From the NCBI RefSeq assembly GCF_001294465.1, contig NZ_LGAA01000007.1, positions 124,001 through 188,000 on the forward strand: 64,000 nt of DNA. Direction: 5' to 3'. Of the stretch, positions 41,212 to 51,184 are shown piece after piece. The notes beneath the pieces were generated by a model, which saw only the letters and a program-made list of their open reading frames with translations, had not been told where the DNA came from and did not search any database. This DNA comes from Moellerella wisconsensis ATCC 35017 (GTDB lineage: Bacteria > Pseudomonadota > Gammaproteobacteria > Enterobacterales > Enterobacteriaceae). Both the position numbers and the translations under genes were made by a program. Position 1 is the stretch's first letter, and each line of letters begins with the position of its first letter.

Positions 41212-42231
41212 ATGTTGCAATTTATCCTCCGACGGCTGGGGCTGGTGATCCCCACGTTCATTGGTATCACACTCCTCACTTTTGCGTTTATTCATATGAT
41301 CCCCGGCGATCCGGTGATGATAATGGCAGGGGAACGCGGAATATCACCGGAAAGACACGCTCAGTTGATGGCTCAATTAGGGCTTGATCAACCATATTGG
41401 CAACAATATCTGCATTACATTAATGGGATTTTACACGGTGATTTAGGCATTTCACTCAACAGTAGGATTTCTGTATGGGACGAATTCCTTCCTCGCTTTA
41501 AAGCCACGTTAGAGCTAGGTATTTGTGCCATGATCTTCGCTATCTCGGTCGGAATACCGGTTGGCGTATTGGCAGCGGTAAAACGAGGTTCTATTTTTGA
41601 TCATACAGCGGTCAGTATTGCATTGACAGGCTACTCCATGCCGATTTTCTGGTGGGGGATTATGCTGATAATGTTGGTTTCCGTGCATTGGAATTTAACG
41701 CCAGTGTCAGGGCGAGTGGGCGATTCCTTATTTTTAGACGACACATATCCCCTGACGGGTTTTATGCTGATTGATACTTTGCTTTGGGGAGAGCCGGGCG
41801 ATTTTATCGACGCGGTTGAGCATATCATTTTGCCCGCAATTGTTTTGGGCACCATTCCATTGGCAGTGATTGTCCGTATGACACGCTCTTCGATGCTAGA
41901 AGTGCTTGGTGAAGATTACATTCGTACTGCCAGAGCCAAAGGCGTCAGTAGAATGCGAGTAATATTAATTCATGCTCTACGCAATGCCATGCTTCCAGTA
42001 ATAACCATTATCGGTTTACAGGTTGGAACATTATTGGGCGGCGCTATTTTGACGGAGACTATATTCTCATGGCCGGGTCTTGGCCGTTGGTTAATTGAAG
42101 GTTTACAGCGTCGTGACTACCCGGTAGTTCAAGGCGGCGTACTGTTAATCGCTACATTAATTATTGTCGTTAATCTGTTGGTTGATGTGCTCTATGGCAT
42201 TGTTAACCCTCGTATTCGTCATAAAAAATAA
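41212..42231 (+). CDS. dppB: Dipeptide ABC transporter, permease
   Basis: Inner-membrane permease, 339 residues as in E. coli. It has an N-terminal MLQFILRRLGLVIPTFIGITLLTF helix, six membrane segments and the EAA loop EDYIRTARAKGVSRMRVILIHALRNAMLP. AGGA lies upstream of the ATG. dppC follows after 11 bp. Confidence 0.97.
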   Translation: MLQFILRRLGLVIPTFIGITLLTFAFIHMIPGDPVMIMAGERGISPERHAQLMAQLGLDQPYWQQYLHYINGILHGDLGISLNSRISVWDEFLPRFKATLELGICAMIFAISVGIPVGVLAAVKRGSIFDHTAVSIALTGYSMPIFWWGIMLIMLVSVHWNLTPVSGRVGDSLFLDDTYPLTGFMLIDTLLWGEPGDFIDAVEHIILPAIVLGTIPLAVIVRMTRSSMLEVLGEDYIRTARAKGVSRMRVILIHALRNAMLPVITIIGLQVGTLLGGAILTETIFSWPGLGRWLIEGLQRRDYPVVQGGVLLIATLIIVVNLLVDVLYGIVNPRIRHKK

Positions 42232-42242
42232 GGAGCCTAAAG

Positions 42243-43145
42243 ATGTCTCAATCTACTGAGCCTACGATTAGCAGTGCTCCTAAACCGATGAGCCCATTAC
42301 ACGAGTTTTGGCACTATTTTAAGCGCAACAAAGGGGCTGTAATTGGAATGGCATATATCATTCTGATGATTTTGATAGCCATTCTTGCTGGCGTATTAGC
42401 CCCTCATGCTCCTGACGAACAATTTCGCCAATATCTACTGACACCGCCAGTGTGGGAGCAGGGCGGTAGTTGGCAGTTTATTTTAGGCACCGATGATATT
42501 GGTCGAGATTTATTATCACGATTAATGTATGGCGCTCGACTCTCTTTATTTGTCGGCTGTTTAGTAGTGATATTATCGCTATTTTTTGGGGTTATTTTAG
42601 GATTAATAGCCGGATATTTTGGCGGCCTAGTTGATATGGCAATTATGCGTATTGTCGATATCATGCTGGCATTACCGAGCTTATTACTGGCGCTCGTTCT
42701 GGTAGCAATTTTTGGCCCTTCGATTGTCAATGCCTCTTTGGCATTAACTTGTGTAGCGGTACCCCACTATGTGCGATTGACCCGCGCGGCTGTCTTAGTC
42801 GAAGTTAACCGAGACTACGTGATTGCTTCCCGTGTTGCAGGGGCGGGATCGGCGCGTCAAATGTTTATCAATATCTTGCCTAACTGTTTGGCGCCATTAA
42901 TTGTACAAGCCTCATTAGGCTTCTCTAATGCTATTTTGGATATGGCAGCTTTGGGCTTTTTAGGAATGGGTGCACAGCCACCGACACCCGAATGGGGAAC
43001 CATGCTATCGGATGTATTGCAGTACGCACAAAGTGCGTGGTGGGTGGTTACATTCCCGGGGCTAGCTATCCTGTTTACGGTATTAGCATTTAACCTGATG
43101 GGTGACGGTCTACGCGATGCGTTTGATCCGAAACTTAAGCAGTAA
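42243..43145 (+). CDS. dppC: Dipeptide ABC transporter, permease
   Basis: Second permease subunit, 300 residues. It has an OppC_N-type cytosolic start (FWHYFKRNKGAVIGMAYI), a periplasmic loop with GTDDIGRDLLSRLMYGARLSL, and the EAA loop RDYVIASRVAGAGSARQMFINILPN. AAGGAG precedes the ATG. dppD follows after 12 bp. Confidence 0.97.
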   Translation: MSQSTEPTISSAPKPMSPLHEFWHYFKRNKGAVIGMAYIILMILIAILAGVLAPHAPDEQFRQYLLTPPVWEQGGSWQFILGTDDIGRDLLSRLMYGARLSLFVGCLVVILSLFFGVILGLIAGYFGGLVDMAIMRIVDIMLALPSLLLALVLVAIFGPSIVNASLALTCVAVPHYVRLTRAAVLVEVNRDYVIASRVAGAGSARQMFINILPNCLAPLIVQASLGFSNAILDMAALGFLGMGAQPPTPEWGTMLSDVLQYAQSAWWVVTFPGLAILFTVLAFNLMGDGLRDAFDPKLKQ

Positions 43146-43157
43146 CGAGGTAATCAA

Positions 43158-44138
43158 ATGGCATTGTTAAATATAGATAAATTATCGGTGCACTTCGGAG
43201 ATGAAAGCGCACCATTTCGCGCCGTTGATCGTATTAGCTATCAGGTTGAGAAAGGTCAAGTTGTTGGTATTGTAGGTGAATCAGGATCCGGTAAATCCGT
43301 AAGCTCATTGGCGATTATGGGATTAATTGATTATCCCGGAAAAGTGACTGCCGAGCATTTAGAGTTCAACGGTCGTGATTTATTGAAAATGTCGGAAAAA
43401 GAACGGCGTAATATTGTCGGCGCTGATGTCGCGATGATATTTCAAGATCCGATGACGAGTCTGAACCCTTGCTTTACCGTCGGATACCAGATAATGGAAG
43501 CTTTAAAAGTGCATTATGGTGGCAGTCGTAGCACTCGCAAGCAGCGCGCGATTGACTTATTAACCATGGTAGGCATTCCTGATCCTACATCCCGCTTAGA
43601 TGTTTATCCACATCAATTATCTGGTGGGATGAGTCAGCGAGTGATGATTGCAATGGCGATAGCTTGTCGACCTAAATTATTAATCGCTGATGAGCCGACG
43701 ACAGCGCTCGATGTAACTATTCAGGCGCAGATTATTGAGCTACTGCTTGAACTGCAACAACAAGAAAATATGGCGCTGGTACTGATCACTCATGATTTGG
43801 CGTTAGTTGCTGAAGCGGCTCATCACATTATTGTAATGTATGCCGGACAGGTAGTTGAATCTGCACTGGCGAAAGATATTTTCAAAACACCTCGCCACCC
43901 TTATACACAAGCATTATTGCGCGCACTGCCCGAATTTGCGACAGATAAAGCGCGTTTGGCGTCATTACCCGGTGTTGTTCCCGGCAAATACGACCGCCCG
44001 GTGGGCTGCTTACTGAATCCGCGCTGCCCGTATGTTAGCGAGAAATGTAAACAGGAAGAGCCGGAACTTCGTACGTTTGGGGAAAGGCAGGTTAAATGCC
44101 ATATGCCGTTGGACGATTCAGGGAGACCGACAGTATGA
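43158..44138 (+). CDS. dppD: Dipeptide ABC transporter, ATPase
   Basis: ATP-binding subunit, 326 residues. Walker A is GESGSGKS, the Q-loop is [13 protein letters not shown], the ABC signature is LSGGMSQRV and Walker B is [12 protein letters not shown]. The C-terminal oligo/dipeptide domain carries four Cys ([14 protein letters not shown] ... KCHM), which in this family can hold an iron-sulfur cluster. Its TGA overlaps the dppF ATG. Confidence 0.97.
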   Translation: MALLNIDKLSVHFGDESAPFRAVDRISYQVEKGQVVGIVGESGSGKSVSSLAIMGLIDYPGKVTAEHLEFNGRDLLKMSEKERRNIVGADVAMIFQDPMTSLNPCFTVGYQIMEALKVHYGGSRSTRKQRAIDLLTMVGIPDPTSRLDVYPHQLSGGMSQRVMIAMAIACRPKLLIADEPTTALDVTIQAQIIELLLELQQQENMALVLITHDLALVAEAAHHIIVMYAGQVVESALAKDIFKTPRHPYTQALLRALPEFATDKARLASLPGVVPGKYDRPVGCLLNPRCPYVSEKCKQEEPELRTFGERQVKCHMPLDDSGRPTV

Positions 44139-45130
44139 GCCAGCAACAAAAACAGCATCAGCCGTTGCTAAAAGCAACGGATTTGACCAAGTATTACAGT
44201 GTAAAAGGTGGGATTTTTTCGGCAGAGAAAACCGTAAAGGCACTGGATGGTATCTCTTTTGAGCTGGAAAAAGGCAAAACATTAGCGGTTGTCGGTGAAT
44301 CAGGTTGTGGCAAATCTACCTTGGGTCGCTTATTGACTATGATTGAGGTACCGACAGCGGGCGAGCTGTACTATCAAGGACAAGATTTATTAGTTAAAGA
44401 TAAAAGCGCAGAAAAACTACGTCGTCAAAAAATTCAAATTGTTTTTCAAAATCCCTATGGGTCATTGAATCCTCGCAAGAAAGTAGGGCAAATTTTAGAA
44501 GAGCCGTTGTTAATTAATAGCTCACTGACTGCGGCTGAACGGAAAGAAAAAGTATTGGCGATGATGGCAAAAGTGGGATTAAAAACTGAGCACTATAGTC
44601 GCTATCCCCATATGTTTTCTGGGGGACAACGCCAGCGTATCGCGATTGCTCGTGGATTAATGTTAGATCCCGATGTAGTGATTGCGGATGAACCGGTTTC
44701 GGCACTCGATGTTTCGGTTAGGGCTCAAGTTCTAAATTTAATGATGGATTTACAGCAGGAATTTGGCTTGTCTTATGTCTTTATCTCACATGATCTTTCT
44801 GTGGTTGAGCATATAGCCGATGAAGTGATGGTGATGTATTTAGGTCGCTGTGTTGAAAAAGGTAGCCGTGAGGCAATTTTTAATCATCCTCGCCATCCTT
44901 ATACTCAAGCCTTACTTTCTGCTACACCCCGTTTAGATCCCGCCTCAAGACGTGAGCGGATTAAGTTGACGGGTGAATTACCTAGCCCAATGAATCCGCC
45001 ACCAGGATGTGCTTTTGCGGCGCGCTGTCGTCGTGCCTTCGATGCTTGTACTCAGTTTCAGCCTACATTGAAAGATTACAATCATCAGTTAGTCGCTTGT
45101 TTAGCCGTTGATCAGGATGAAGAAGGCTAG
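44135..45130 (+). CDS. dppF: Dipeptide ABC transporter, ATPase
   Basis: Second ATP-binding subunit, 331 residues. Walker A is GESGCGKS, the ABC signature is FSGGQRQRI and Walker B is [12 protein letters not shown]. The C-terminal Cys-rich domain is [15 protein letters not shown]. The frame is open upstream to 44096, but the ATG at 44135 makes the usual 4-bp ATGA overlap with dppD and gives the conserved MSQQQ-type start. A strong hairpin follows. Confidence 0.97.
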   Translation: MSQQQKQHQPLLKATDLTKYYSVKGGIFSAEKTVKALDGISFELEKGKTLAVVGESGCGKSTLGRLLTMIEVPTAGELYYQGQDLLVKDKSAEKLRRQKIQIVFQNPYGSLNPRKKVGQILEEPLLINSSLTAAERKEKVLAMMAKVGLKTEHYSRYPHMFSGGQRQRIAIARGLMLDPDVVIADEPVSALDVSVRAQVLNLMMDLQQEFGLSYVFISHDLSVVEHIADEVMVMYLGRCVEKGSREAIFNHPRHPYTQALLSATPRLDPASRRERIKLTGELPSPMNPPPGCAFAARCRRAFDACTQFQPTLKDYNHQLVACLAVDQDEEG

Positions 45131-45151
45131 CTCTTAGTCAGTTAGTGCCTA

Positions 45152-45185
45152 TAAGTGACAGAAAAAATTATTTTCTGTCACTTAT
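45152..45185 (+). terminator. Terminator of the dpp operon
   Basis: A 14-bp stem TAAGTGACAGAAAA / TTTTCTGTCACTTA with a 5-nt loop starts 21 bp after the dppF stop and is followed by TTACT. The A/T-rich lower stem provides U residues on both strands. Confidence 0.75.
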
Positions 45186-45337
45186 TACTAAAACTCTAGC
45201 CATCTAATGGCTGCAATAAACACGCTGATAGCCTTAACGGCGACTAAGAATTAACCACACGTATTTTTTAAAAATCAAGTATACTAACCAACCGTAATAA
45301 TCTGTTAAAGATGATTTATTAGGATTACTTGAGTTAA

Positions 45338-46051
45338 ATGAAAACGCGTGTTCAACGATCATTAACATTAAAAAGTCTGCTGGTGTTCTTTTTGATCACC
45401 CTTTGTTCGTTCGCCATTTTTTTGAGTATTCAATTCACCTATTTATTAGAACAGCGTAAAAACGATTATCTTAATCAACTGAGCAATGCGGCACTGCAAA
45501 TTCAAAAACCGCTGACTGACGCTTTACTCAGCTCAGATCTTAACGAAGCCAAATCTTTGCTTATCAGTTTAAAAACCTCAGGAATTATGGGGCAAGCTAC
45601 TCTTATTCGTCATGAAAATGTGCGAGTTATGCGTCTAAATTTTGCGACACCAAAACCGATCCCCGGCTGGGCTAAGTCAGTGTTTGATATTCCGGTAGAG
45701 ATGACGCTTCCGCTATATGCTTATGGTAATGCAGCGCTAACGAGTAAACCATTCGGCTATTTAATATTACAAGTTGACTCGAATCGGGTTTATCACTACG
45801 CATTAAACACTCTCGGGCTTATAATCACGACATATTTATTATTGACGTTGATTGTTGCTGTGGCAGCAACATGGTTTATGAGTCGCTTTATTGTGCGGCC
45901 TTTACGCCGTATTGCGCTTGATTTAAATGGAAATAAAATTGTAAATCAAGTAGTTGTTGCTGAACATCATAATGACGATGAGTTAGGATTATTGGCTAAG
46001 GGATACAATAACCAAATTAATAAACAAATTAATAGTCAAAAGTTAGATTAG
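45338..46051 (+). pseudogene. YhjK/HmsP-like sensor lacking GGDEF and EAL domains
   Basis: A 237-residue membrane protein. TM1 is at about 13-35, a periplasmic LapD/MoxY-like sensor at 36-155, TM2 at 158-180, and a HAMP start at 181-225 (MSRFIVRPLRRIALDL, then DDELGLLAKGYN). It resembles the N-terminal third of HmsP/YhjK, c-di-GMP phosphodiesterases of about 650 residues, as I remember them. The frame ends just past HAMP, and only 175 bp separate it from yhjJ. The catalytic GGDEF-EAL part is therefore deleted, not frameshifted. yhjK-yhjJ adjacency in E. coli supports the identity. It may be a remnant or a retained small sensor. Confidence 0.7.
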
Positions 46052-46226
46052 TCCATGAACCTAACATTAAGATTGATGGTCTAACGGTTTTATAGTCCGT
46101 GTGCAATTATCAGAGTGATAGTTGTACAATAATACGATTTGACCCTACGAATTAGCGTTTCCCGTTAATTTAAAAGTAATAATTTTACGGTTAAATACAA
46201 GGATAGAAGAATACATAGGGGTTCAC

Positions 46227-47717
46227 ATGCAGGGTATGAAAATTCGGTATTACATTAGTGGCTTATTATTGTCAGTGGCTGGTGTTGTCAGCGCTGAACC
46301 ATTACAGCCTGATCCTGCATGGCAACAGGGCAAATTAGAGAATGGTTTTTCGTGGCAATTGCTACAAACACCTCAACGCCCAAACGATCGTGTTCAATTG
46401 AGATTAGCCATTAAAACAGGTTCATTAACTGAAGATGTGAGTGAAAAAGGCTACAGTTACTTGATCCCTAAAATGGCGCTTTATCAGCCAACGGAGTCAT
46501 TACCTGCTGAAAAATTACAAAATTTGTGGCGTAATGCTATCGATCCAACGCTACCGATGCCGCCAGCGGTTGTCTCGTATGATTTCACGTTATATAGCCT
46601 AAGCTTGCCAAATAATAAACCCGAACTATTAAAAGATGCACTGAAATGGCTCGCTGAATCTGCCGCTGGTGGGCAATATACCCAGCAAGCATTACAAACG
46701 GCATTAACTTCGTCGGATATTCCTGTCGCTACACTGCCCATGGATGTGAATGATCCCGTATGGCGTGTACGTTTGAAAGGTTCTTCTATGGTAGGTTTTG
46801 ATCCTGGATTGAAACCTACTGATAGTATAAATATTAATAGCTTGAATCAGTTTTATCAAAAATGGTATACCCCAGATATGATGACCTTATATATTGCCGG
46901 TCATGTTGATGGGCGTATGTTATCTGATGTTATTCAACAAAATTTTGCATCACTGGAAGGTAAGCGTTCTGAACCTGTTCCTGTGGCTAGCTTGTCACCG
47001 TTGAAACCACAGGCGGTGAATATTTTAAGTGATCGCGAAGTAACCGATTCGTTAGCGCTTATTTGGGATATTGATTGGTTACCTATCAAAGATTCACGGG
47101 TATTACAAAATTATTGGCAGCAAGACATTGCTAGAGAAGCGCTATATCATTCTTTACAGCAAGTTTTTGCCAAGAAATTTGCAGAGGAAGTTCGGCCAGA
47201 ATTAGATTGTAGAGTGCAATATCAGCGTGCTAGTTGCACATTAACTGTTTTTGCTCCCGCCGATAAAATGGCGCAAGCCTCTGAATTGTTAATGAATGAA
47301 TTAGTATCTATTAATAAAAATGGCATTGCACCAGAGCTGTTTGATTCGATGGTACAAGAAAAACAATCGCAGTTATCGCAGCTATTTGCTGCTTATGCTC
47401 GTACCAGCACCGATGTTTTGATTAATCAGCGCCTTACTTCACAGCAAAATAATGTAGTAGATATTGCACCTGAGCAGTATCAGCGATTCAGACAAGCCTT
47501 TTTGGCGACACAGAATTTAGAGCAAATGAATATGGAAGTGCGCCGCCTGTTGTCTCAAGAGCCCGCATTGGTATTAGTTCAGCCGAAAAGTAAACAGTTA
47601 TTAGATGCTGAGCAATTGCGTCTACAATTTGAAAAAGTACTATGGCCTAAAGAGGTTGTGACACCGCAATCAACGACGAGCACTTTACCGCCTGTAAGCG
47701 ATGAAAATAAATCGTAA
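46227..47717 (+). CDS. yhjJ: M16-like periplasmic protein YhjJ
   Basis: A 496-residue protein with a signal peptide (MQGMKIRYYISGLLLSVAGVVSA) and two M16 peptidase-like halves. It follows E. coli YhjJ over its length. The zinc-binding HxxEH motif of active M16 enzymes is absent: the equivalent stretch reads SEKGYSYLIPKMAL. It is therefore probably a non-catalytic homolog with unknown periplasmic role. AGGGG lies 6 nt before the ATG. A terminator follows at 47748. Confidence 0.88.
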   Translation: MQGMKIRYYISGLLLSVAGVVSAEPLQPDPAWQQGKLENGFSWQLLQTPQRPNDRVQLRLAIKTGSLTEDVSEKGYSYLIPKMALYQPTESLPAEKLQNLWRNAIDPTLPMPPAVVSYDFTLYSLSLPNNKPELLKDALKWLAESAAGGQYTQQALQTALTSSDIPVATLPMDVNDPVWRVRLKGSSMVGFDPGLKPTDSININSLNQFYQKWYTPDMMTLYIAGHVDGRMLSDVIQQNFASLEGKRSEPVPVASLSPLKPQAVNILSDREVTDSLALIWDIDWLPIKDSRVLQNYWQQDIAREALYHSLQQVFAKKFAEEVRPELDCRVQYQRASCTLTVFAPADKMAQASELLMNELVSINKNGIAPELFDSMVQEKQSQLSQLFAAYARTSTDVLINQRLTSQQNNVVDIAPEQYQRFRQAFLATQNLEQMNMEVRRLLSQEPALVLVQPKSKQLLDAEQLRLQFEKVLWPKEVVTPQSTTSTLPPVSDENKS

Positions 47718-47747
47718 TTTTTGCTGATTACTGGTGTGATTAATGAG

Positions 47748-47781
47748 ATCCCTCTGCGGTATGATCCTCAGAGGGATTTTT
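47748..47781 (+). terminator. Terminator of yhjJ
   Basis: A 9-bp perfect stem ATCCCTCTG / CAGAGGGAT with a 12-nt loop is followed by TTTTA, 31 bp after the stop. Confidence 0.8.
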
Positions 47782-47805
47782 ATTAGCGAACTATTTTATT
47801 ATTTA

Positions 47806-48812
47806 TTACTCGACTATTAATTGTTCTATTAATTGAACAAGAGATGCTCGATGTTCTCTTTGATCGACAAACCCCGCGATACATAGCTGCTGTTCTGGTG
47901 AGTAATAAACCGCAGATCCCCAAAACCCTAAATGAGAATAAACAGTTATTCCATTGAAATTATGGGCGAATAAACTCAGTCGATATTTTTCAGCTCCCTC
48001 ATGGTGGCCTACCGATAGCATTTCGGTCAATGTATGTCGGTTATCAAAAATATGACCTTCAAAGAGGGATTGCATAAATAAGACGAGTTGCTGCGTTGTC
48101 ATCACTAAACCTCCACCTCCAAATAAATCCATTGAAGGATGCAACGTAGAAATATCGTATTGGCCGAGATATTGTTTTGCTCGGGTAAAGGCTTCTGTCG
48201 GTTGAGGTTCTAACATTTCCCACCACGCAGTTTTTAGGCCGATCTCGTTAAAATTGAGTAATGTTCTGATCGCTTTAGCAAGCGGTAATCCGCTAACTGT
48301 TCGATAATGGAGCCTAACAGTAGATAACCGGTATCTGAATAGATAAATTGTTGACCTGGTGCGATGCAGGGTACTATTTTCTGGATATATAATTGCAGTT
48401 GTTCTTCGCGAGTCCAAACATGCTGAGGCGCGGCTAAGCATTTTGTGATAAAGCGCTGATCCGCATGATCAAACATGCCACTGCTATGATTTAATAAATG
48501 GCGTAACGTTATTTTATCAGTGCTATGGCGAGAGGAGAGTAATTGATTATATTTTGGCGGGAGATATTGGAATATCGAATGATCTAATTCTAGTTGCTGC
48601 ATTTCCCATAAACGCAGAATTGCGGCCGCGGTAAATGTTTTAGTATTGCTGGCAATTCTAAAAGGCGTCAGTGGAGTTATCGGACTATTATCCGCTAAAT
48701 CTACGCCTTTATTCGCATAATTGATATATTGGCCAGTGGTTTTATTATGCAGAAATAAGGCACTCCCGCCTGATAATCCCGCTAAACGTAGGCTAATATC
48801 ACCGATTGTCAT
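47806..48812 (-). pseudogene. Class C beta-lactamase-like serine hydrolase, frameshifted
   Basis: Two overlapping minus-strand frames together make one protein of about 335 residues. The first (start ATG 48812) has the active-site SNTK (Ser55-Lys58), the YSD variant of the YxN motif (FIYSDTGYLLLGSIIEQL), then drifts out of frame. The second resumes with SGLPLAKAI and carries the C-terminal HLGFWGSAVYY (HxG motif) and ends LIEQLIVE. The join is near 48295: a single missing base in the CAGTT(A)AGC stretch would restore it. The family includes AmpC-like esterases and D-Ala peptidases. It is either a recent pseudogene or a sequencing error. Confidence 0.8.
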
Positions 48813-49044
48813 GGTTGATTTCTCTCGATGGCTCTTTGCATAGTGATAGTTTGCTCTCTGATCCCTCAATTATCGGTATCTATTTCATCGATGATAACGG
48901 CGTTTGTAGCCGAGTCTTTCTCTCGAACATCAAGTAGTCGTTGCGTCTCACTTATGATGAGTCGCTGCTTTTGCTCGGTCTAATACCTGCTAGTGTAATC
49001 CGAATATTGACTAACGGCATAGAAGACTCTTGATATTATGGGGT

Positions 49045-49072
49045 TAAAAAAGGCAAGTTATTAACTTGCCTT
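49045..49072 (-). terminator. Terminator of yhjD
   Basis: The palindrome AAGGCAAGTTA / TTAACTTGCCTT is followed on the minus strand by a T-run (GCCTTTTTTAACC), 50 bp past the yhjD stop. The rest of the region toward the beta-lactamase remnant shows no gene. Confidence 0.82.
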
Positions 49073-49122
49073 AGGGATCAGAAAGATTGAATAAGTTTCT
49101 GTAAATTATGTTTTTTTCTTAC

Positions 49123-50118
49123 TTACGCTGGAACTTGGTGAGATTGAGATCCTTTCGGTTCATCGGTAGCAATCCATGCCGCACAAAATAGAGTTAACCG
49201 GGCAAAGAAATAGAAAAATGCCATCAAACCAATGACTGAACCGAAGGCCGCACCCGACGGAGAAGATGCAATATTTGGCAGCATCCATGTCATCACAAAT
49301 TTGATGATTTCAAAGCCAATCGCCGCTAATAATGTGCCTTTAAGTAAAGATGAACGACGATGCTGCATGCGCGGTAGGATCCAGAAAATCCATAAGAATA
49401 AAAGAAAGTTAGCGGTAATAGCAATGGTTAAACCAATTAAGGTCCAGACAGGATGTAGCCATTCAATTCCCTCTAAACCGATAGCTCTGACAATTATAGC
49501 TTGTGCAGAACCCGCGACCGAGGTAAGCGTAATAGTAATTATCAGCGCAATTAATAAACCGATAAGCGCTAAAAAGTCGCGTAGATAACGAAAGTAAATT
49601 TTTTCTTGTTCGTCTTCATTACGCTCCCAAACAGGACGAGATTGAGCCAAGATGGCTTGGCGAAGATTATTAACCCAATTAACGCCGGAGTAAACGGCTA
49701 ACGCTAAACCGGTTAATCCCACGGTGGTTCTTTGACGAATGGCGGTATCAATTGTACGTTCTAAAGTATTCGCAAGAGTCGGGTCGCTGATACTGTTGGA
49801 AATACCGCGAATTAATTTTTCCAGTAAATCTGGATTAGAGGCTAAAACAAAACCTGCTGCGGCAAAAGTAAACATCAAAACAGGGATTAAGGATAAAAAA
49901 GAGAAATAAGTAATCGCGGCGCCGAATTGATTTCCCATTCGGTCAGTAAATCGCTTAGCGGCACGAATAATATGTGCGATAAATGGAATTGCACAAATAA
50001 AATTGACGATCTTCATCGAGAAAGTCAGTGCTTTCTTGCCGTTATCGACACTTTTGTTAAAGGTCGATATCACTTTATTATCGTCGTTTTTATTATTTGT
50101 GTCGTGTATCTTCGACAT
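49123..50118 (-). CDS. yhjD: YihY/BrkB family inner-membrane protein YhjD
   Basis: A 331-residue polytopic membrane protein. It matches E. coli YhjD through RFTDRMGNQFGAAITYFSFLSLIPVLMF, QRTTVGLTGLALAVYSGVNWVNNLR and the conserved end SSPSGAAFGSVIGLMAFFYFFARLTLFCAAW. Mutations in YhjD bypass the need for Kdo in lipid A export in E. coli, so a role in envelope lipid transport is likely but not proven. The ATG at 50118 is chosen because GGGGA lies 6 nt upstream; an ATG at 50133 is also in frame. Confidence 0.92.
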   Translation of the reverse strand: MSKIHDTNNKNDDNKVISTFNKSVDNGKKALTFSMKIVNFICAIPFIAHIIRAAKRFTDRMGNQFGAAITYFSFLSLIPVLMFTFAAAGFVLASNPDLLEKLIRGISNSISDPTLANTLERTIDTAIRQRTTVGLTGLALAVYSGVNWVNNLRQAILAQSRPVWERNEDEQEKIYFRYLRDFLALIGLLIALIITITLTSVAGSAQAIIVRAIGLEGIEWLHPVWTLIGLTIAITANFLLFLWIFWILPRMQHRRSSLLKGTLLAAIGFEIIKFVMTWMLPNIASSPSGAAFGSVIGLMAFFYFFARLTLFCAAWIATDEPKGSQSHQVPA

Positions 50119-50242
50119 CAGATCCCCTTTCATGACTGCATTTTTTCAAAGTATAGCCTACCCATGCCGGCTAGTTCTTGTGCGACTTAAAATATTTCGG
50201 GTATATCATACAACCTATTAAGTTTAGCGATAAAAGTGTAGA

Positions 50243-50264
50243 CAGACCAGTGAGAACTGGTCTG
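50243..50264. terminator. Hairpin upstream of yhjD
   Basis: A perfect 9-bp stem CAGACCAGT / ACTGGTCTG with a GAGA tetraloop lies between yqjC (stop at 50372) and yhjD. It could terminate yqjC transcription, though the U-run is poor. Confidence 0.5.
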
Positions 50265-50371
50265 AAGGGAAAGGTTAGCGACTAGAGGCCTATATTCAGT
50301 GTAGTGAGAAATAAATGAACTGACGTTAATGTCGGTTATTTTGGGTGTAATGGCCTAGCGCTAATAACTGG

Positions 50372-50776
50372 CTATTTAACAAATTTCTTATTAGCGGTTA
50401 ATTCGGTTTGTGCCTCGTGAAGCTCAGCTTGAGCTTCGGCCAATTTGCGTTCACGTTTGGCTATTTTTTTGATATCACCTTTAGCTTTAGCTTCGACTAA
50501 TTCGGCTTCTCGTTCTTTTACTTTTTGTTCTTTCTCACTGACTTTTTCTTGACTCTCTTGATACAAAGACTCTGGGGTACAGTAGGTTTCGACCTGAGAA
50601 AGTGCTGTTTCTAAACCAGCGATTTGATGGCTATTATTGTGTTTTTTTGCATATTCAATTTGTTCGGTTAATTTTTGTTTTTTTATTTCACAGCCATTCA
50701 ATGTATTGGCCGCTAGAGCCGCTGAACTGCTTAATGTAACGACAGTAATAATAGATAATAACAATGTTTTTTTCAT
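50372..50776 (-). CDS. yqjC: DUF1090 periplasmic protein YqjC
   Basis: A 134-residue protein with a signal peptide cleaved after SAALA (residue 22) and a highly charged alpha-helical remainder with heptad-like Lys/Glu/Gln repeats from about 75 to 128 (EKEQKVKEREAELVEAKAKG). Two Cys (NGCE, TYC) could form a disulfide. This is the DUF1090/YqjC layout; function unknown. It is distant from the YqjI-like gene here although the two names are near each other in E. coli. Confidence 0.85.
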   Translation of the reverse strand: MKKTLLLSIITVVTLSSSAALAANTLNGCEIKKQKLTEQIEYAKKHNNSHQIAGLETALSQVETYCTPESLYQESQEKVSEKEQKVKEREAELVEAKAKGDIKKIAKRERKLAEAQAELHEAQTELTANKKFVK

Positions 50777-51184
50777 GATTTTCGCTCAGATAAAAATAAT
50801 AATAGAATTTCAGAATAACTATTTAATTAAGTCAAATCATTAAGATTTAGCTTAAAGTAAATATAACGCGTCATTTATCGAAGTAACCTAATGCAGCATG
50901 ATAAATGTTCTGTCTGGGCATCGAATTGTTTGGATCGTAATTTTAGCGGATAAAATTATATGTGAGCGGATAGGCGTGGGTACTTTCATGAGTTAATCTA
51001 TTTTTGCATTCGAATGTGGGATAAGATGGCGATTGATACCCATCATTTTTTCGCTTGCGGTTGTTTAGTTTCTGAAGACTTTTTCGAACTCGCTGATTTA
51101 AACGTATTGAGCTAACGTAAGGTTAGTATGATTTAGGGTATATAAAATTAATTTATTTATTAAACACCAAATGGTAATGAATTT
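50777..51184. other. Divergent yqjC-rlmJ region
   Basis: 408 bp, AT-rich, with the promoters of both genes. I see no further gene, RNA or repeat. Confidence 0.45.
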
